From the NCBI GenBank assembly GCA_023248635.1, contig JAHFED010000004.1, positions 1-64,000 of the forward strand: DNA of 64,000 nt, read 5' to 3'. The translations under genes were made by a program, and so were the position numbers. Below the pieces are notes generated by a model that was not told the DNA's origin, ran no database searches, and worked only from the letters and a program-made list of their open reading frames with translations. This document shows positions 16,901 to 24,751 of this stretch, piece by piece. This DNA comes from Myxococcales bacterium. Lineage in GTDB: Bacteria > Myxococcota > UBA727 > VGSZ01. Positions within the stretch are counted from its first letter, which is position 1; each line of letters starts with the position of its first letter.

Positions 16901-17887
16901 GCGCTCGAGGAGGCACGCCGCCTCACCCCCGTCGAGGACCGTCGCGCCGTTGGCGTCATCGAACACCAAACCGGGCTCTTTCGACTCGAGAGCAACGATC
17001 CCCTCGGAGCCTTGGAGCACCTGCTGGTCGCCCACGCCCACAAAAGAGCAACCCTCGACCTCGCTGGCGAAGCGGCGTGTCTCGACGCCATCGCCGACGT
17101 CTACATTCGCACCGGCCGGCTGTGGACGGCCCAGGACCTGCTGGTGCGCGCTCTGTCGATCCGTGAAGCCATCGGCGACGACGCCGGCTTTGCCCAGAGC
17201 TTGAAGAACCGCGCCGACGTGCTTTTGATGGCGGGTGACGTCGACGGCGCAGTCGTTTCTGCCCAGCGCGCGCGCTCCTTGGCCAAGGGCCTCTCCCTGG
17301 ACCGTCTCGAGCACCAGGCCGCCATCGTCGTCGCTCGTGCGGCTCTCGCCCAAGAAGACGCCGCCGCCGCCGAGGGCGTGCTCGACAACGTTCGCCGGCG
17401 CGTCGATGACAAACGCGATCCCTTCGGCGCCATGGAGGCCGAGTTGCTGAGCGCGCGGGCCAAGTGGTTGCGCGCCCAGCAGTCGAGCGGCGCCGCCAAA
17501 GAGCGGCTGCTGAAGACCGCCCTCGCCCGCGCCCAGGCCGCCGTCGACATCGGCGAGGCACGGGGCTTCTTGTCAGGCCAGGTCTTGGGCAACGCCTTGC
17601 TCGGCGACGTGTTGGTGTCGTCGGGCGATGCCGGCCGCGCCTTGCCCTACGCCCAACGCGCCGCCGAGCTGCTCGACGAGCGCACAGCCACTGGTCTCCC
17701 CGTCGAAGACGCCCTGGGCAGCTATGCGCGGGTGTTGCGGGCCGTCGGCGACGACGACGAAGCCGATGCCGCCGTCTTGCGCGTGCGGGGACTGCTCAAC
17801 GAGCGGGCCCTGCGCCTGCCCATCGAGCTGCAGGAGCGTTTCTGGTCCGTGCCGGCGCGCCGTGCCCTGCGAGCGCCTCAGTCCTGA
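13988..17887 (+). CDS. Large AAA-type ATPase with C-terminal TPR-like repeats
   Basis: This 1299-residue protein starts at a GTG (13988) with weak upstream complementarity; the frame is open further upstream only through hairpin-rich non-coding DNA. Residues 1-335 are acidic and match nothing I know. An AAA_16/STAND-like ATPase begins at PPFVGRDDDV with Walker A GPAGIGKSS at residues 373-381, and VFVVSGAEAMD is a weak Walker B. The C-terminal 450 residues are helical hairpins rich in Ala/Leu, consistent with TPRs (for example NPL-type ALEHLLVAHAHKRA). The architecture resembles MalT/PknK-type signalling ATPases but lacks a kinase, cyclase or LuxR domain. No transmembrane span is visible. Confidence 0.75.
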   Translation: MKLATLAISEEDALVQQAAVALRQLELDEDNDVVDSDLSADGFAVEVDDSEGDDRRKDTARAAHRLLTARLSGAAVARRTLDEMREAHGEDALLVALSAVADALIAALRAASTSDRGADDVDIATVLRARAGARQLLGSPVDVPAATPGLARVGSVPARSAVAQALESMVDGRPLDDAQDETIPLPPTALLRIRAFTAQAARSLAAVSAQVVGAADVVVLSHSADELVLAALTGAAHRPEDAKLRADREAVAVLVRLATALAQGLPAGAPVAFSLVKGSGDDIDDVVRAGALLPAAGLLAFDDDAFALAGDVATVPGSGCVVDPRAAFGQERWELSALLMRPPFVGRDDDVRLCADVLAAAVDEVPRLLVLWGPAGIGKSSLVRASLAEAGLLDERAVVLWGAADPLQPTPYAAIVGMVRALARAPAGHPQAAERVARLVNGLADALPAVERQELCGLCGVVIDLVGAGGDDDDDDLAERRSPRALRTSIRRAVLLLAKALLGRSGDERPAVFVVSGAEAMDTPTRETLAFVARRLGARARLVLLCSSKPRLPPGLEQGLAVTRHELRPLDEASARGLCNALLDVTSDGSDVDAGLPEARHAATQRAAKALFERARGSPLFIAHAVRWAVEGGYLRKESSALGGSEWDASLFLARLHNRDPHELPTRLDKLLHARVMRLPDDVRRVLGHCAALGLSFMPAAVEFVGVRLGIGRDEVARAVRQLTETGFLARSQRRPGAPVFDDDDEGAGVAPMADDAFLVFEHPLLRAAAELALPADEAVAVHGVVADALEALLDTRAVAPMLARHHKMAGRRRQALAHLVIAVRRARRLDDRQGAITMAKEALELCTTEEKEIVFTLQLELCAVLEQSAHQKGFKDALKQLVWAADKTADPKRQSMAFSRVARFNLFTGDVPKAEEAALRALEKARMASTTTTTMTGPAPTLASSRAARDVLRLLALIRFSARDLDGAHRALEEARRLTPVEDRRAVGVIEHQTGLFRLESNDPLGALEHLLVAHAHKRATLDLAGEAACLDAIADVYIRTGRLWTAQDLLVRALSIREAIGDDAGFAQSLKNRADVLLMAGDVDGAVVSAQRARSLAKGLSLDRLEHQAAIVVARAALAQEDAAAAEGVLDNVRRRVDDKRDPFGAMEAELLSARAKWLRAQQSSGAAKERLLKTALARAQAAVDIGEARGFLSGQVLGNALLGDVLVSSGDAGRALPYAQRAAELLDERTATGLPVEDALGSYARVLRAVGDDDEADAAVLRVRGLLNERALRLPIELQERFWSVPARRALRAPQS

Positions 17888-17890
17888 GGC

Positions 17891-19471
17891 TCAGAAGGGG
17901 CGGACGAAGGGTTCGACGACGCCGATTTGGGAGAGCTCCGGGGGAGCCAGGGGATCGGCGCCCCAGACGATTTCGATGGCCCGCCACAGCTGCTGGTCTG
18001 TGGAGAAGAGCTGGGTGAGCTCGATGGCCTGGCGTCCGTAGATGAAGAGCCGCAGGGTCGCGTTTGTCGTCGGATCACCTGAGGTCTGCTTGTTCCAATA
18101 GTGCACCAGCACCGTCCAGCGCGAGCCCGGAGCAGGGTGCTTGATGTTGGTGTTCTCGGGGCCGTAGCCGCGGTCGTCGTCGACGTCGAGGCGGGGGTTT
18201 TCGTCGGGGTTTTCCGACCATCCCACGTCGTCGGGTGCGGTGGGTCTGCGGTTGGAGAAGTAGACGTCGCCTTCGTGGGTGAAGGCCGTGCCGCCCTCTT
18301 TCAACACGTGGAGATCGAGGTCGGCGTCGGGGCCGTCCCACACGAGCTGGATGTGCAGGTCGTCGCTGGGCTTCACGTCGATGTCGACGAGGGCCGGTGA
18401 GCAGGAGCGGATGGGGGCGTTGTCGGGTCGGGTGGTGTCGGCGGCGAAGACCTCGAGCTGCACTTGGTAGAGGCCGGCCAGATCGACGTCGAGCTCGGTG
18501 CGATCGTTGGTCTCAGACGCCAGGATCGCGGTGCTGCCCACCGGACGCACCAGCAAGGTCCACTGGTAGCCGTCGGGAGGCGGCGGAATGAAGGTGCCTG
18601 GAGCCACAGCGGTGCTGTCGCGTCCGTCGATGCGCACGGTGTCGAAGGGCTCGATCTGCAGGTCGCCGTCGACGAGGACCGCCGTGGCCACCGGACACTC
18701 GACGGCCTGGGCCTGCAGGCTGATGCGCACCTCGGGCTCATCGGGGTCGTTGCTGCGGATGACGACGGTGCCGCTGTGCCGATCGGTGTCCTGCGGCCGG
18801 AAAGAGAGCACCAGATCGCTGCTGCCCTGGGGCCCCACCACCGGCGGGCTCACGGCGCCTTCGACGACGCCACCCAAGGCAATGCCAAAGGCCGGATCGC
18901 TGTCAGGCGAGAGCACCACCGAGTCGAGCACCAGATCGCGGATGCCGACGTTTTTGATGCTGACGGTCTCTCGGCCGACGTCGGCGCGGCCGATGGTGGC
19001 GAATTCGACGGCGGCTGGATTGACCTCGATGTCGGGCAGCCCGACGTTGATCGCACTCACGCTGATCGGGACTTCGACGTGGTTGGGGCGCGCGTCGGGA
19101 TCGGCGCTGTCGACGACCAGGGTGCCCGTGATGGTGCCAACGACCAGGGGACGCACGTTGACGACCAACTCTTCGGTCTGGCCGGGCAACACGCGCTCGA
19201 CGACGTCGACGATCATCGAAAAATTCGGATCGGAGTCGGCCGAGAGCACCGCGCTGACGTCGTTGAGGTTCACGCTGCGCAGGTTTGGCAACTGAAAGGC
19301 GATGGGCGTGTCTTGGGCGACGGGGACGCCGACGAGGACGGCTTCTTCGGGGTCGACGACGAGCGCGGGCCTCAAGCGATCGAGCTCGCTGTCGCAGTCA
19401 CAACCATGCACCAGGCCCAGGAAGGTGGCGGCCAGGGTCGGAACCCAAAGGGAGGTGCGGGAGAATCGCAT
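17891..19471 (-). CDS. Lipoprotein with choice-of-anchor-D/Ig-like domains
   Basis: This 526-residue protein starts at the ATG at 19471; the signal ends in LGLVHGC, an acceptable lipobox, followed by DCDSELDR. Two repeats of about 110 residues contain the (I/V)SIKNVG and FRPQDTDRHSGTVVIRSNDP patterns of ASPM/SPD-2/Hydin-type (choice-of-anchor D) beta domains. An Ig/PKD-like region follows. The C-terminal part has LHIQLVWDGPDADLDLHVL and HYWNKQTSGDPTTNATLRLF, as in DUF2135/YfaP-like domains. It is probably a surface adhesion or scaffold protein. It converges on the AAA/TPR gene with stops 4 bp apart. Confidence 0.78.
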   Translation of the reverse strand: MRFSRTSLWVPTLAATFLGLVHGCDCDSELDRLRPALVVDPEEAVLVGVPVAQDTPIAFQLPNLRSVNLNDVSAVLSADSDPNFSMIVDVVERVLPGQTEELVVNVRPLVVGTITGTLVVDSADPDARPNHVEVPISVSAINVGLPDIEVNPAAVEFATIGRADVGRETVSIKNVGIRDLVLDSVVLSPDSDPAFGIALGGVVEGAVSPPVVGPQGSSDLVLSFRPQDTDRHSGTVVIRSNDPDEPEVRISLQAQAVECPVATAVLVDGDLQIEPFDTVRIDGRDSTAVAPGTFIPPPPDGYQWTLLVRPVGSTAILASETNDRTELDVDLAGLYQVQLEVFAADTTRPDNAPIRSCSPALVDIDVKPSDDLHIQLVWDGPDADLDLHVLKEGGTAFTHEGDVYFSNRRPTAPDDVGWSENPDENPRLDVDDDRGYGPENTNIKHPAPGSRWTVLVHYWNKQTSGDPTTNATLRLFIYGRQAIELTQLFSTDQQLWRAIEIVWGADPLAPPELSQIGVVEPFVRPF

Positions 19472-19599
19472 GGCCAGACCGTAGCCTGCCGCCGCGGCCT
19501 CGCCCATGAGGGATCCTCACGCCCAAAATGGGTGCTCGGGTCTGACCTGGCGCCGCGCCCCACGAGGAAGCTGGTGCCCTGGAAACGAGCTGCTTTGAT

Positions 19600-19629
19600 G
19601 AATTCTCGGCCCTCAGGCCGGGCGGCCAA
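19600..19629. repeat. 30-bp GAATTC-GGCC repeat, intergenic copy
   Basis: This element begins with GAATTC and continues through GCCCTCAGGCC and GGGCGGCCAA. Near-identical copies lie at 28583 and 54679. Here it sits in the 268-bp gap between the divergent lipoprotein and adenylate cyclase genes, about 110 bp upstream of the cyclase start. Apart from this element I see nothing else definite in the gap. Confidence 0.75.
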
Positions 19630-19739
19630 TCGCGGCGCGGATGTTCGTCGAGGGCTGGCGGAGGAGCCGATGCCATCGGCGAAGAGACCAAGCGGGTTCG
19701 CATAGAAACCTCGGTTCCGGGGCACTAGGGTGGCCAGCG

Positions 19740-20960
19740 ATGCCCATCGTCGACGTCGTTCCTCCACCGCTCTCGGATCTGCGGCTGGGGCATGCCGCTC
19801 GCTTCGTTTTGCAGGATGCCCGCGGTTTTTCCGATCCCCGGCCCTTCTTGGTGGGCCTGGCGGAGGCCTTGGCCCACGACGGCGTCGACCTCGAGCGCCT
19901 GTACCTGGTGCTCGCCGACCTGCACCCCGAGCTGGCCGCGGTGTCTGCGACCTGGCGAAAGCGCAGCGGTGCCGTCGTCATCGAGCCTCGCGTCTGGAGC
20001 GGGCTGAACACCGCAGAGTTTCTGGCCAGCCCCATCGCGCGCTTTCACCAACGCACCCACGACGTCATCCGTCGCAAGCTCTGCGATCCGCGCTGCCCCA
20101 CCGACTTCGAAATCGTCCACGATCTGCGCGCTCGGGGCGCCACCGATTACCTCGCGTTTCAGCTCGGCAACCCCCTCACCCAGCGCCTCAACGTCATCAC
20201 CTTCACCACCCACCAAGCCGGCGGCTTCTCCGACGAACAACTGCTCACGCTGCTGAGCGTGCAGCCCCTCCTCGCCGTCGTCGTCGAGGCCTACGTCGCC
20301 CAGCACATCGCCAGCTCGCTCCTGCAGACCTATCTCGGCCAAGACGCAGGAGCCCGCGTGCTGGCGGGGCAGGTGCGACGCGGCCAAGGCGAGGCCATCC
20401 ACGCCGTCATCTCGTTTTGCGATCTGCGCGACTTCACGAGGCTGTCAGAGCGACTCTCGCGCGAAGCCTTGCTCACCCTGCTCGACGACACCTTCGACGC
20501 CGTCGTCACTGCCGTCGCCGACCACGGGGGCGAAGTGTTGAAGTTCATCGGCGACGCCGTGCTCAGCATCTTTCGCGCGCGCCCCGGCGAAGAAGCCGAC
20601 GCCTGCATCGTGGCCCGCGCCGCCTCCGCCGACGTCTTTGCGCGGGTGGCCGAGAAAAACCGCGATCGTCGAGCCGGCGACGACGAACGCCCGCTCATCG
20701 AGGTCGCGCTCTCCTTGCACGTCGGCGACGTCCACTACGGCAACATCGGCGGACCCTCGCGCCTGGATTTCACGGTCATCGGCCCGGCGGTGAACCTGGC
20801 CGCGCGGCTGCAGGGCCTGTGTTCGACACTGGGCCGCCGCGCCCTCGTTTCGGCGGCGGTGGCGCGGCATCTGCCCGGCGCCTGCGACGACCTCGGATCC
20901 CACAACATCAAGGGGCTGTCGGCGCCGGTGCACGTCTACGGCCTCGACGTCGGACGCTGA
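19740..20960 (+). CDS. Class III adenylate cyclase with N-terminal sensory region
   Basis: This 406-residue protein would make cAMP from ATP. The C-terminal catalytic domain starts near residue 220. Metal-binding Asp228 lies in SFCDLRDFTRLSERL and the second metal ligand Asp272 in FIGDAVLSIF. The base-selecting residues Lys268 (VLKFIGD) and Asp343 (RLDFTVIG) favour ATP over GTP. The transition-state Asn and Arg are present in NLAARL. Residues 1-215 contain no membrane span and may form a GAF-like sensor. The start is the ATG at 19740; the upstream open frame crosses a repeat and is unlikely to be translated. Confidence 0.87.
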   Translation: MPIVDVVPPPLSDLRLGHAARFVLQDARGFSDPRPFLVGLAEALAHDGVDLERLYLVLADLHPELAAVSATWRKRSGAVVIEPRVWSGLNTAEFLASPIARFHQRTHDVIRRKLCDPRCPTDFEIVHDLRARGATDYLAFQLGNPLTQRLNVITFTTHQAGGFSDEQLLTLLSVQPLLAVVVEAYVAQHIASSLLQTYLGQDAGARVLAGQVRRGQGEAIHAVISFCDLRDFTRLSERLSREALLTLLDDTFDAVVTAVADHGGEVLKFIGDAVLSIFRARPGEEADACIVARAASADVFARVAEKNRDRRAGDDERPLIEVALSLHVGDVHYGNIGGPSRLDFTVIGPAVNLAARLQGLCSTLGRRALVSAAVARHLPGACDDLGSHNIKGLSAPVHVYGLDVGR

Positions 20961-20990
20961 CGGCAAGCGTTGGCCGCAGTAACAGCGCTC

Positions 20991-22631
20991 ATGCCCAGCT
21001 TCGAATTCACCGAGATCCTCCCCGGTCACACCGCCGTCCCCTACCGCAAGCTCTCGGAGAGAGGCGTCTCGACCTTCAGCGCCCGGGGCAAGACCTTCGT
21101 CGACGTCGACGCCAGCGCCCTCACCGCGCTCACCGCGGCGGCAATGAAAGACATCGCCCATCTGCTGCGTCCGGGGCACCTGGGCCAGCTGCAGAAGATC
21201 CTCGAGGACCCAGAGGCTTCACCCAACGATCGCTTCGTCGCCCTCGACCTGTTGAAAAACGCCTGCATCGCGGCCGCCGGCGTGTTGCCGGGATGTCAGG
21301 ATACAGGGACCGCGATTGTGATGGGGAAAAAGGGGCAATATATATTCACCGGCGGCGGCGACGAAGAAGCCATCGCTCGGGGCATCTTCGACACTTATCA
21401 GACCTCGAACCTGCGCTACTCCCAGCTGGCGCCTTTGACGATGTTCGACGAGAAAAACACCGGCAACAACCTGCCCGCCCAGATCGACCTCTATGCCACC
21501 GATGGCGACGAGTACCACTTCTTGTTTATGGCCAAGGGCGGAGGATCAGCCAACAAGTCACTGCTTTTCCAGGAGACGAAGGCAGTATTGAATGAGGTCT
21601 CCTTGTTGAAATTCATGGAGCAAAAGCTCAAGTCCCTCGGCACCGCGGCTTGCCCGCCCTACCACCTCGCCGTCGTCATCGGCGGCACCTCGGCGGAGAT
21701 GACCCTCAAGGTGGCCAAGCTCGCGTCGGCGAAGGCCCTCGATGGCCTACCTTTGCAGGGGAGCAAGCTCGGCCACGCCTTCCGCGACGTCGAGCTCGAG
21801 GCCAAGTTCCTCAAGCTGTCGCAGCAGACCGGCATCGGTGCGCAGTTCGGCGGCAAATATTTCTGCCACGACGTGCGCGTGGTTCGCTTGCCGCGCCACG
21901 GGGCCTCGTGTCCCATCGCCGTCGCGGTGTCGTGCTCGGCCGATCGCCAGGCCTGGGGTAAGATCACCAAGGAAGGCGTGTTCCTCGAGGAGCTCGAACG
22001 CGATCCGGCGAAGTATCTGCCCGAGGTCCAAGGCGCCTCCCTCGGCGGCGACGTCGTCGAGATCGATCTGCGGCAGCCCATGAGCGCCATTCGCGCGATC
22101 CTCACGAGGCTCCCGGTCAAGACGCGCTTGAGCTTGAGCGGGCCCATGGTCGTCGCCAGAGACATCGCCCACGCCAAGATCCAAGAGAGGCTCGATGCCG
22201 GGCAGGGCCTCCCCGCGTATCTGAAGGACCACGCCGTCTACTACGCTGGTCCCGCCAAGACGCCGGTGGGCATGGCCTCGGGGAGCTTTGGTCCAACGAC
22301 GGCGGGGCGCATGGACTCCTATGTCGACGCCTTCCAGGCTGCGGGTGGATCGTTGGTGATGTTGGCCAAGGGCAACCGCAGCAGCGCCGTCACTGCGGCC
22401 TGTCAGAAGCACGGCGGTTTCTACCTCGGCAGCATCGGCGGACCGGCGGCGCGTCTGGCCCAGGACTGCATCACCAAGGTCGAGGTGCTCGAGTACCCCG
22501 AGCTCGGCATGGAAGCGGTGTGGAAGATCGAAGTCCAGAATTTCCCGGCCTTCGTCGTCGTCGATGACAAGGGCAACGACTTCTTCGAGTCGACCATCGG
22601 CGGCGGCACATCGTCGCTGAAGGTGCTCTGA
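20991..22631 (+). CDS. Class I fumarate hydratase (iron-sulfur)
   Basis: This 546-residue enzyme interconverts fumarate and malate with an oxygen-sensitive [4Fe-4S] cluster. It is the single-chain type in which alpha and beta parts are fused. The N-terminal part has [20 protein letters not shown], with a cluster Cys, and [11 protein letters not shown]. The C-terminal part has [25 protein letters not shown] and a final [10 protein letters not shown]. The length matches E. coli FumA (548). The ATG at 20991 was preferred over a TTG at 20970. It follows the cyclase by 30 bp and may be co-transcribed. Confidence 0.94.
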   Translation: MPSFEFTEILPGHTAVPYRKLSERGVSTFSARGKTFVDVDASALTALTAAAMKDIAHLLRPGHLGQLQKILEDPEASPNDRFVALDLLKNACIAAAGVLPGCQDTGTAIVMGKKGQYIFTGGGDEEAIARGIFDTYQTSNLRYSQLAPLTMFDEKNTGNNLPAQIDLYATDGDEYHFLFMAKGGGSANKSLLFQETKAVLNEVSLLKFMEQKLKSLGTAACPPYHLAVVIGGTSAEMTLKVAKLASAKALDGLPLQGSKLGHAFRDVELEAKFLKLSQQTGIGAQFGGKYFCHDVRVVRLPRHGASCPIAVAVSCSADRQAWGKITKEGVFLEELERDPAKYLPEVQGASLGGDVVEIDLRQPMSAIRAILTRLPVKTRLSLSGPMVVARDIAHAKIQERLDAGQGLPAYLKDHAVYYAGPAKTPVGMASGSFGPTTAGRMDSYVDAFQAAGGSLVMLAKGNRSSAVTAACQKHGGFYLGSIGGPAARLAQDCITKVEVLEYPELGMEAVWKIEVQNFPAFVVVDDKGNDFFESTIGGGTSSLKVL

Positions 22632-22641
22632 TCACCGGGGC

Positions 22642-23472
22642 TCAGACAGGGATCGCGAGTCGGCGCAGCTGGGGCAGGAGAACGGAGGAGAACAGGCGGG
22701 TCACCACGGCCCGCTCCTCATCGGGGGTGCAGGAGCCGAGTCCAGCGTCGGCCACCATGCTGCGCAGCTTGCCCTGCGAGGAGCGCGCGGCGGCGGTGCT
22801 GGCGCGGTTGCTCCGGCCCGCCCCCCGCAGGGCGGGCTCCAGCGAGCGCGCCAGACTGCGCCGCTCTGGCTGCGTCAAGGTCGGCACGACCCGCTCGGCG
22901 ACGGCCCAGGCGAAGGCGACGTGCACGCTCTCGTCTTTCAAGGTGCGGGCCACGATGGCGCGCAGCTCGGGGTGCGTGGTGCGTTGCACGCGGGCCTGGA
23001 TCAACGCGCGGCTGACGGTCTCGCCCAGGCAGCCACCGGTGACCAAGGCCTCGATCATCGTCGACGCCGTGGGGGCGGCGTAGACGTAGGGATCGTAGGC
23101 GAGGTCGTCGGGGACGTCTTCTAGGTAACCGCCCAGGGCGTCGGCTGCCTGTTGGGAAAGGCGTGTGTGCAGGGCCTCGTCGTGAAGGATTCCCGTCAAC
23201 GCCGACGTCTCGCCCAGGGGCACCTTCTCCTGCACGCCCTTGAGAAGGATTTGGGAGAGGGCCGGCACCGCGGCGTATTCGCTCCAGGCGCGTTGGCTCC
23301 AGAAACGACGGGCGGCCTCTCGGATCGGCTTGGACAAAGCTCGAAACGAAGGCAGCGCGTATTCCTTTTCGGCCTCGGCAGGGCGCTGCTGGTAGTGGCG
23401 CTCGATGCGGCGGATCTTCGCAGTCCCGATGGCCAGGGCGACGCGGACGCCCATCGTCACCGGGTCATCCAT
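22642..23472 (-). CDS. Ferritin-like (diiron-type) protein
   Basis: This 276-residue protein is mostly helical and carries two E-x2-H motifs, GILHDEALHTR and LKDESVHVAFA. With an intervening Glu in LGETVSRAL, this is the ligand pattern of a four-helix-bundle diiron centre. The activity is unknown; long-chain oxidase, hydroxylase and storage roles are all possible. The ATG at 23472 overlaps the preceding gene by 16 bp; a second ATG at 23454 would remove the overlap. It converges on fumarase with stops 10 bp apart. Confidence 0.65.
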   Translation of the reverse strand: MDDPVTMGVRVALAIGTAKIRRIERHYQQRPAEAEKEYALPSFRALSKPIREAARRFWSQRAWSEYAAVPALSQILLKGVQEKVPLGETSALTGILHDEALHTRLSQQAADALGGYLEDVPDDLAYDPYVYAAPTASTMIEALVTGGCLGETVSRALIQARVQRTTHPELRAIVARTLKDESVHVAFAWAVAERVVPTLTQPERRSLARSLEPALRGAGRSNRASTAAARSSQGKLRSMVADAGLGSCTPDEERAVVTRLFSSVLLPQLRRLAIPV

Positions 23473-24080
23473 GCCTTCTGCGATCCCTTGGCCTTCGCCG
23501 CCGGTGCCTCCTGCAGTTGGCCCATGCGCGCGCGCCAGGTGCCGGCGTCCTCCTTGGCCACCAGGGCGCCCGCCTCGCGCAGCGCCTTCTGAAACAAGCG
23601 CTCGCGATCGACGGCCGGCATGCGCCCCTGGAACACCGATTGAGATCGCGAAGCCCGCGACGGCGTCTCCCGCGACAGCTCTTCGAGCGCCTGCCTGGCG
23701 TCGGGCCCACCGAGGTACCCCAAGGCCCAGACGGCGCCGTCGAAGGACCAGTAGTCGACGTCGTCGGCGATGGGGCGGTCACGCAGCTGCGCCGCCAGCG
23801 GGGCCGCGCCGGCTTGGGCGCTGCGACCCAGCGCCCCGAGGGCCTTGGCGATGTGGCCCACGCACAGCAGGTTGGGGGCGACCTCGACCGCAGCGACCAG
23901 GATGGCGGCGTGGGCGTCGAGCTGGCCAGCGCGCGCCTGCTCCCTCAGGGCAAGGGCGGCGACGTCGGCGCGATCGGGATCGGACGCGCAGGTCTCGAAG
24001 TAGGCGGCGGCGACCTCGTCGATGGGCAAGGCGACGAGCTGCTTCACGGCGGGCGATTGCGCGGGGTCGAAGGCAGTCAT
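23457..24080 (-). CDS. HEAT-repeat-like protein of unknown function
   Basis: This 207-residue protein starts at the ATG at 24080. It consists of Ala/Leu-rich helical pairs such as HIAKALGALGRSAQAGAAPL and AVWALGYLGGPDARQALEEL, typical of HEAT or Armadillo-like repeats that bind protein partners. It has no signal peptide. It overlaps the downstream ferritin-like gene by 16 bp, so the two are likely translated together and may work as a pair. No close family is recognised. Confidence 0.65.
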   Translation of the reverse strand: MTAFDPAQSPAVKQLVALPIDEVAAAYFETCASDPDRADVAALALREQARAGQLDAHAAILVAAVEVAPNLLCVGHIAKALGALGRSAQAGAAPLAAQLRDRPIADDVDYWSFDGAVWALGYLGGPDARQALEELSRETPSRASRSQSVFQGRMPAVDRERLFQKALREAGALVAKEDAGTWRARMGQLQEAPAAKAKGSQKAWMTR

Positions 24081-24370
24081 GATCTTGTCCTCGCGAAGCG
24101 TTGCCCCTGCTCCGTGTGGCCCCAGAACGCTTGGCTGTGGAACATCGGCGCAGCATCCGCGAACCGAGAGCGCACGGCAAACACAACAGCAAATGATGAT
24201 GGGACGCAGCGAACAACATGCGCGCTGCGTCAAAAACAGGCGACCGATCGTGCACGCCGAATCGCACCAAGATCTGCACCAAATGCCCGGATTCGGGCAT
24301 AGAAGCGCACGGTCCGACCATCCGCCGCAGTGTCGAAGGCACCGGCGCAACCTGCCTCCAGAGGATTCCA
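24081..24370. promoter_or_regulatory. Divergent intergenic region with an inverted repeat
   Basis: This 290-bp gap separates the HEAT-like gene (minus) from the EF-hand-like gene (plus), so it should hold two promoters. A perfect 9-bp inverted repeat, GACGCAGCG at 24203-24211 and CGCTGCGTC at 24223-24231, could be a regulator binding site. A weaker pair, AAGCGTT and AACGCTT, lies nearer the minus-strand gene. I could not identify convincing -35/-10 boxes. Confidence 0.35.
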
Positions 24371-24748
24371 ATGATCACAAGCAAGAACGGCGTCTTTCAG
24401 CGACCTCTCGCCATGGCCAAGCAGTTCGACAAAACCGGCAACACCATCAGCAAGGCCGAGGCCGAGAAGCTCGTGGGCACGATGAAGAACGCCCTGATCA
24501 ATGAGTACGAGGGTTCCAGCTCGTCCAAGGGTCTCGCCAAGGACCGCGACGTGTTGGCGCGCACCGCCAAGGCGATCATCAAGAACGCCGACAAAGGCAG
24601 CTGGGCCCTCACCGGCCCCGGCAAGCAGGTGTTCCAAGAGGCTTTCGGCAAGGCCATCGACGGCAAGAGCGGCTCCATTGGCCAGCTCGTCGACAAGATC
24701 CGCAACGACGTGAAGGCCAACTCCACCGGCTACACCTATTACGGCTGA
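24371..24748 (+). CDS. Small EF-hand-like protein
   Basis: This 125-residue protein starts at the ATG at 24371, which follows GAGG at a good distance. Near residue 18, FDKTGNTISKAEAEKL resembles a calcium-binding EF-hand loop but is one residue short of the canonical 12, so calcium binding is doubtful. The rest is helical and Lys/Ala-rich, ending in NSTGYTYYG. There is no signal peptide. The next gene begins 3 bp after its stop, suggesting co-expression with the kinase-ligase fusion. Confidence 0.65.
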   Translation: MITSKNGVFQRPLAMAKQFDKTGNTISKAEAEKLVGTMKNALINEYEGSSSSKGLAKDRDVLARTAKAIIKNADKGSWALTGPGKQVFQEAFGKAIDGKSGSIGQLVDKIRNDVKANSTGYTYYG

Positions 24749-24751
24749 GCG

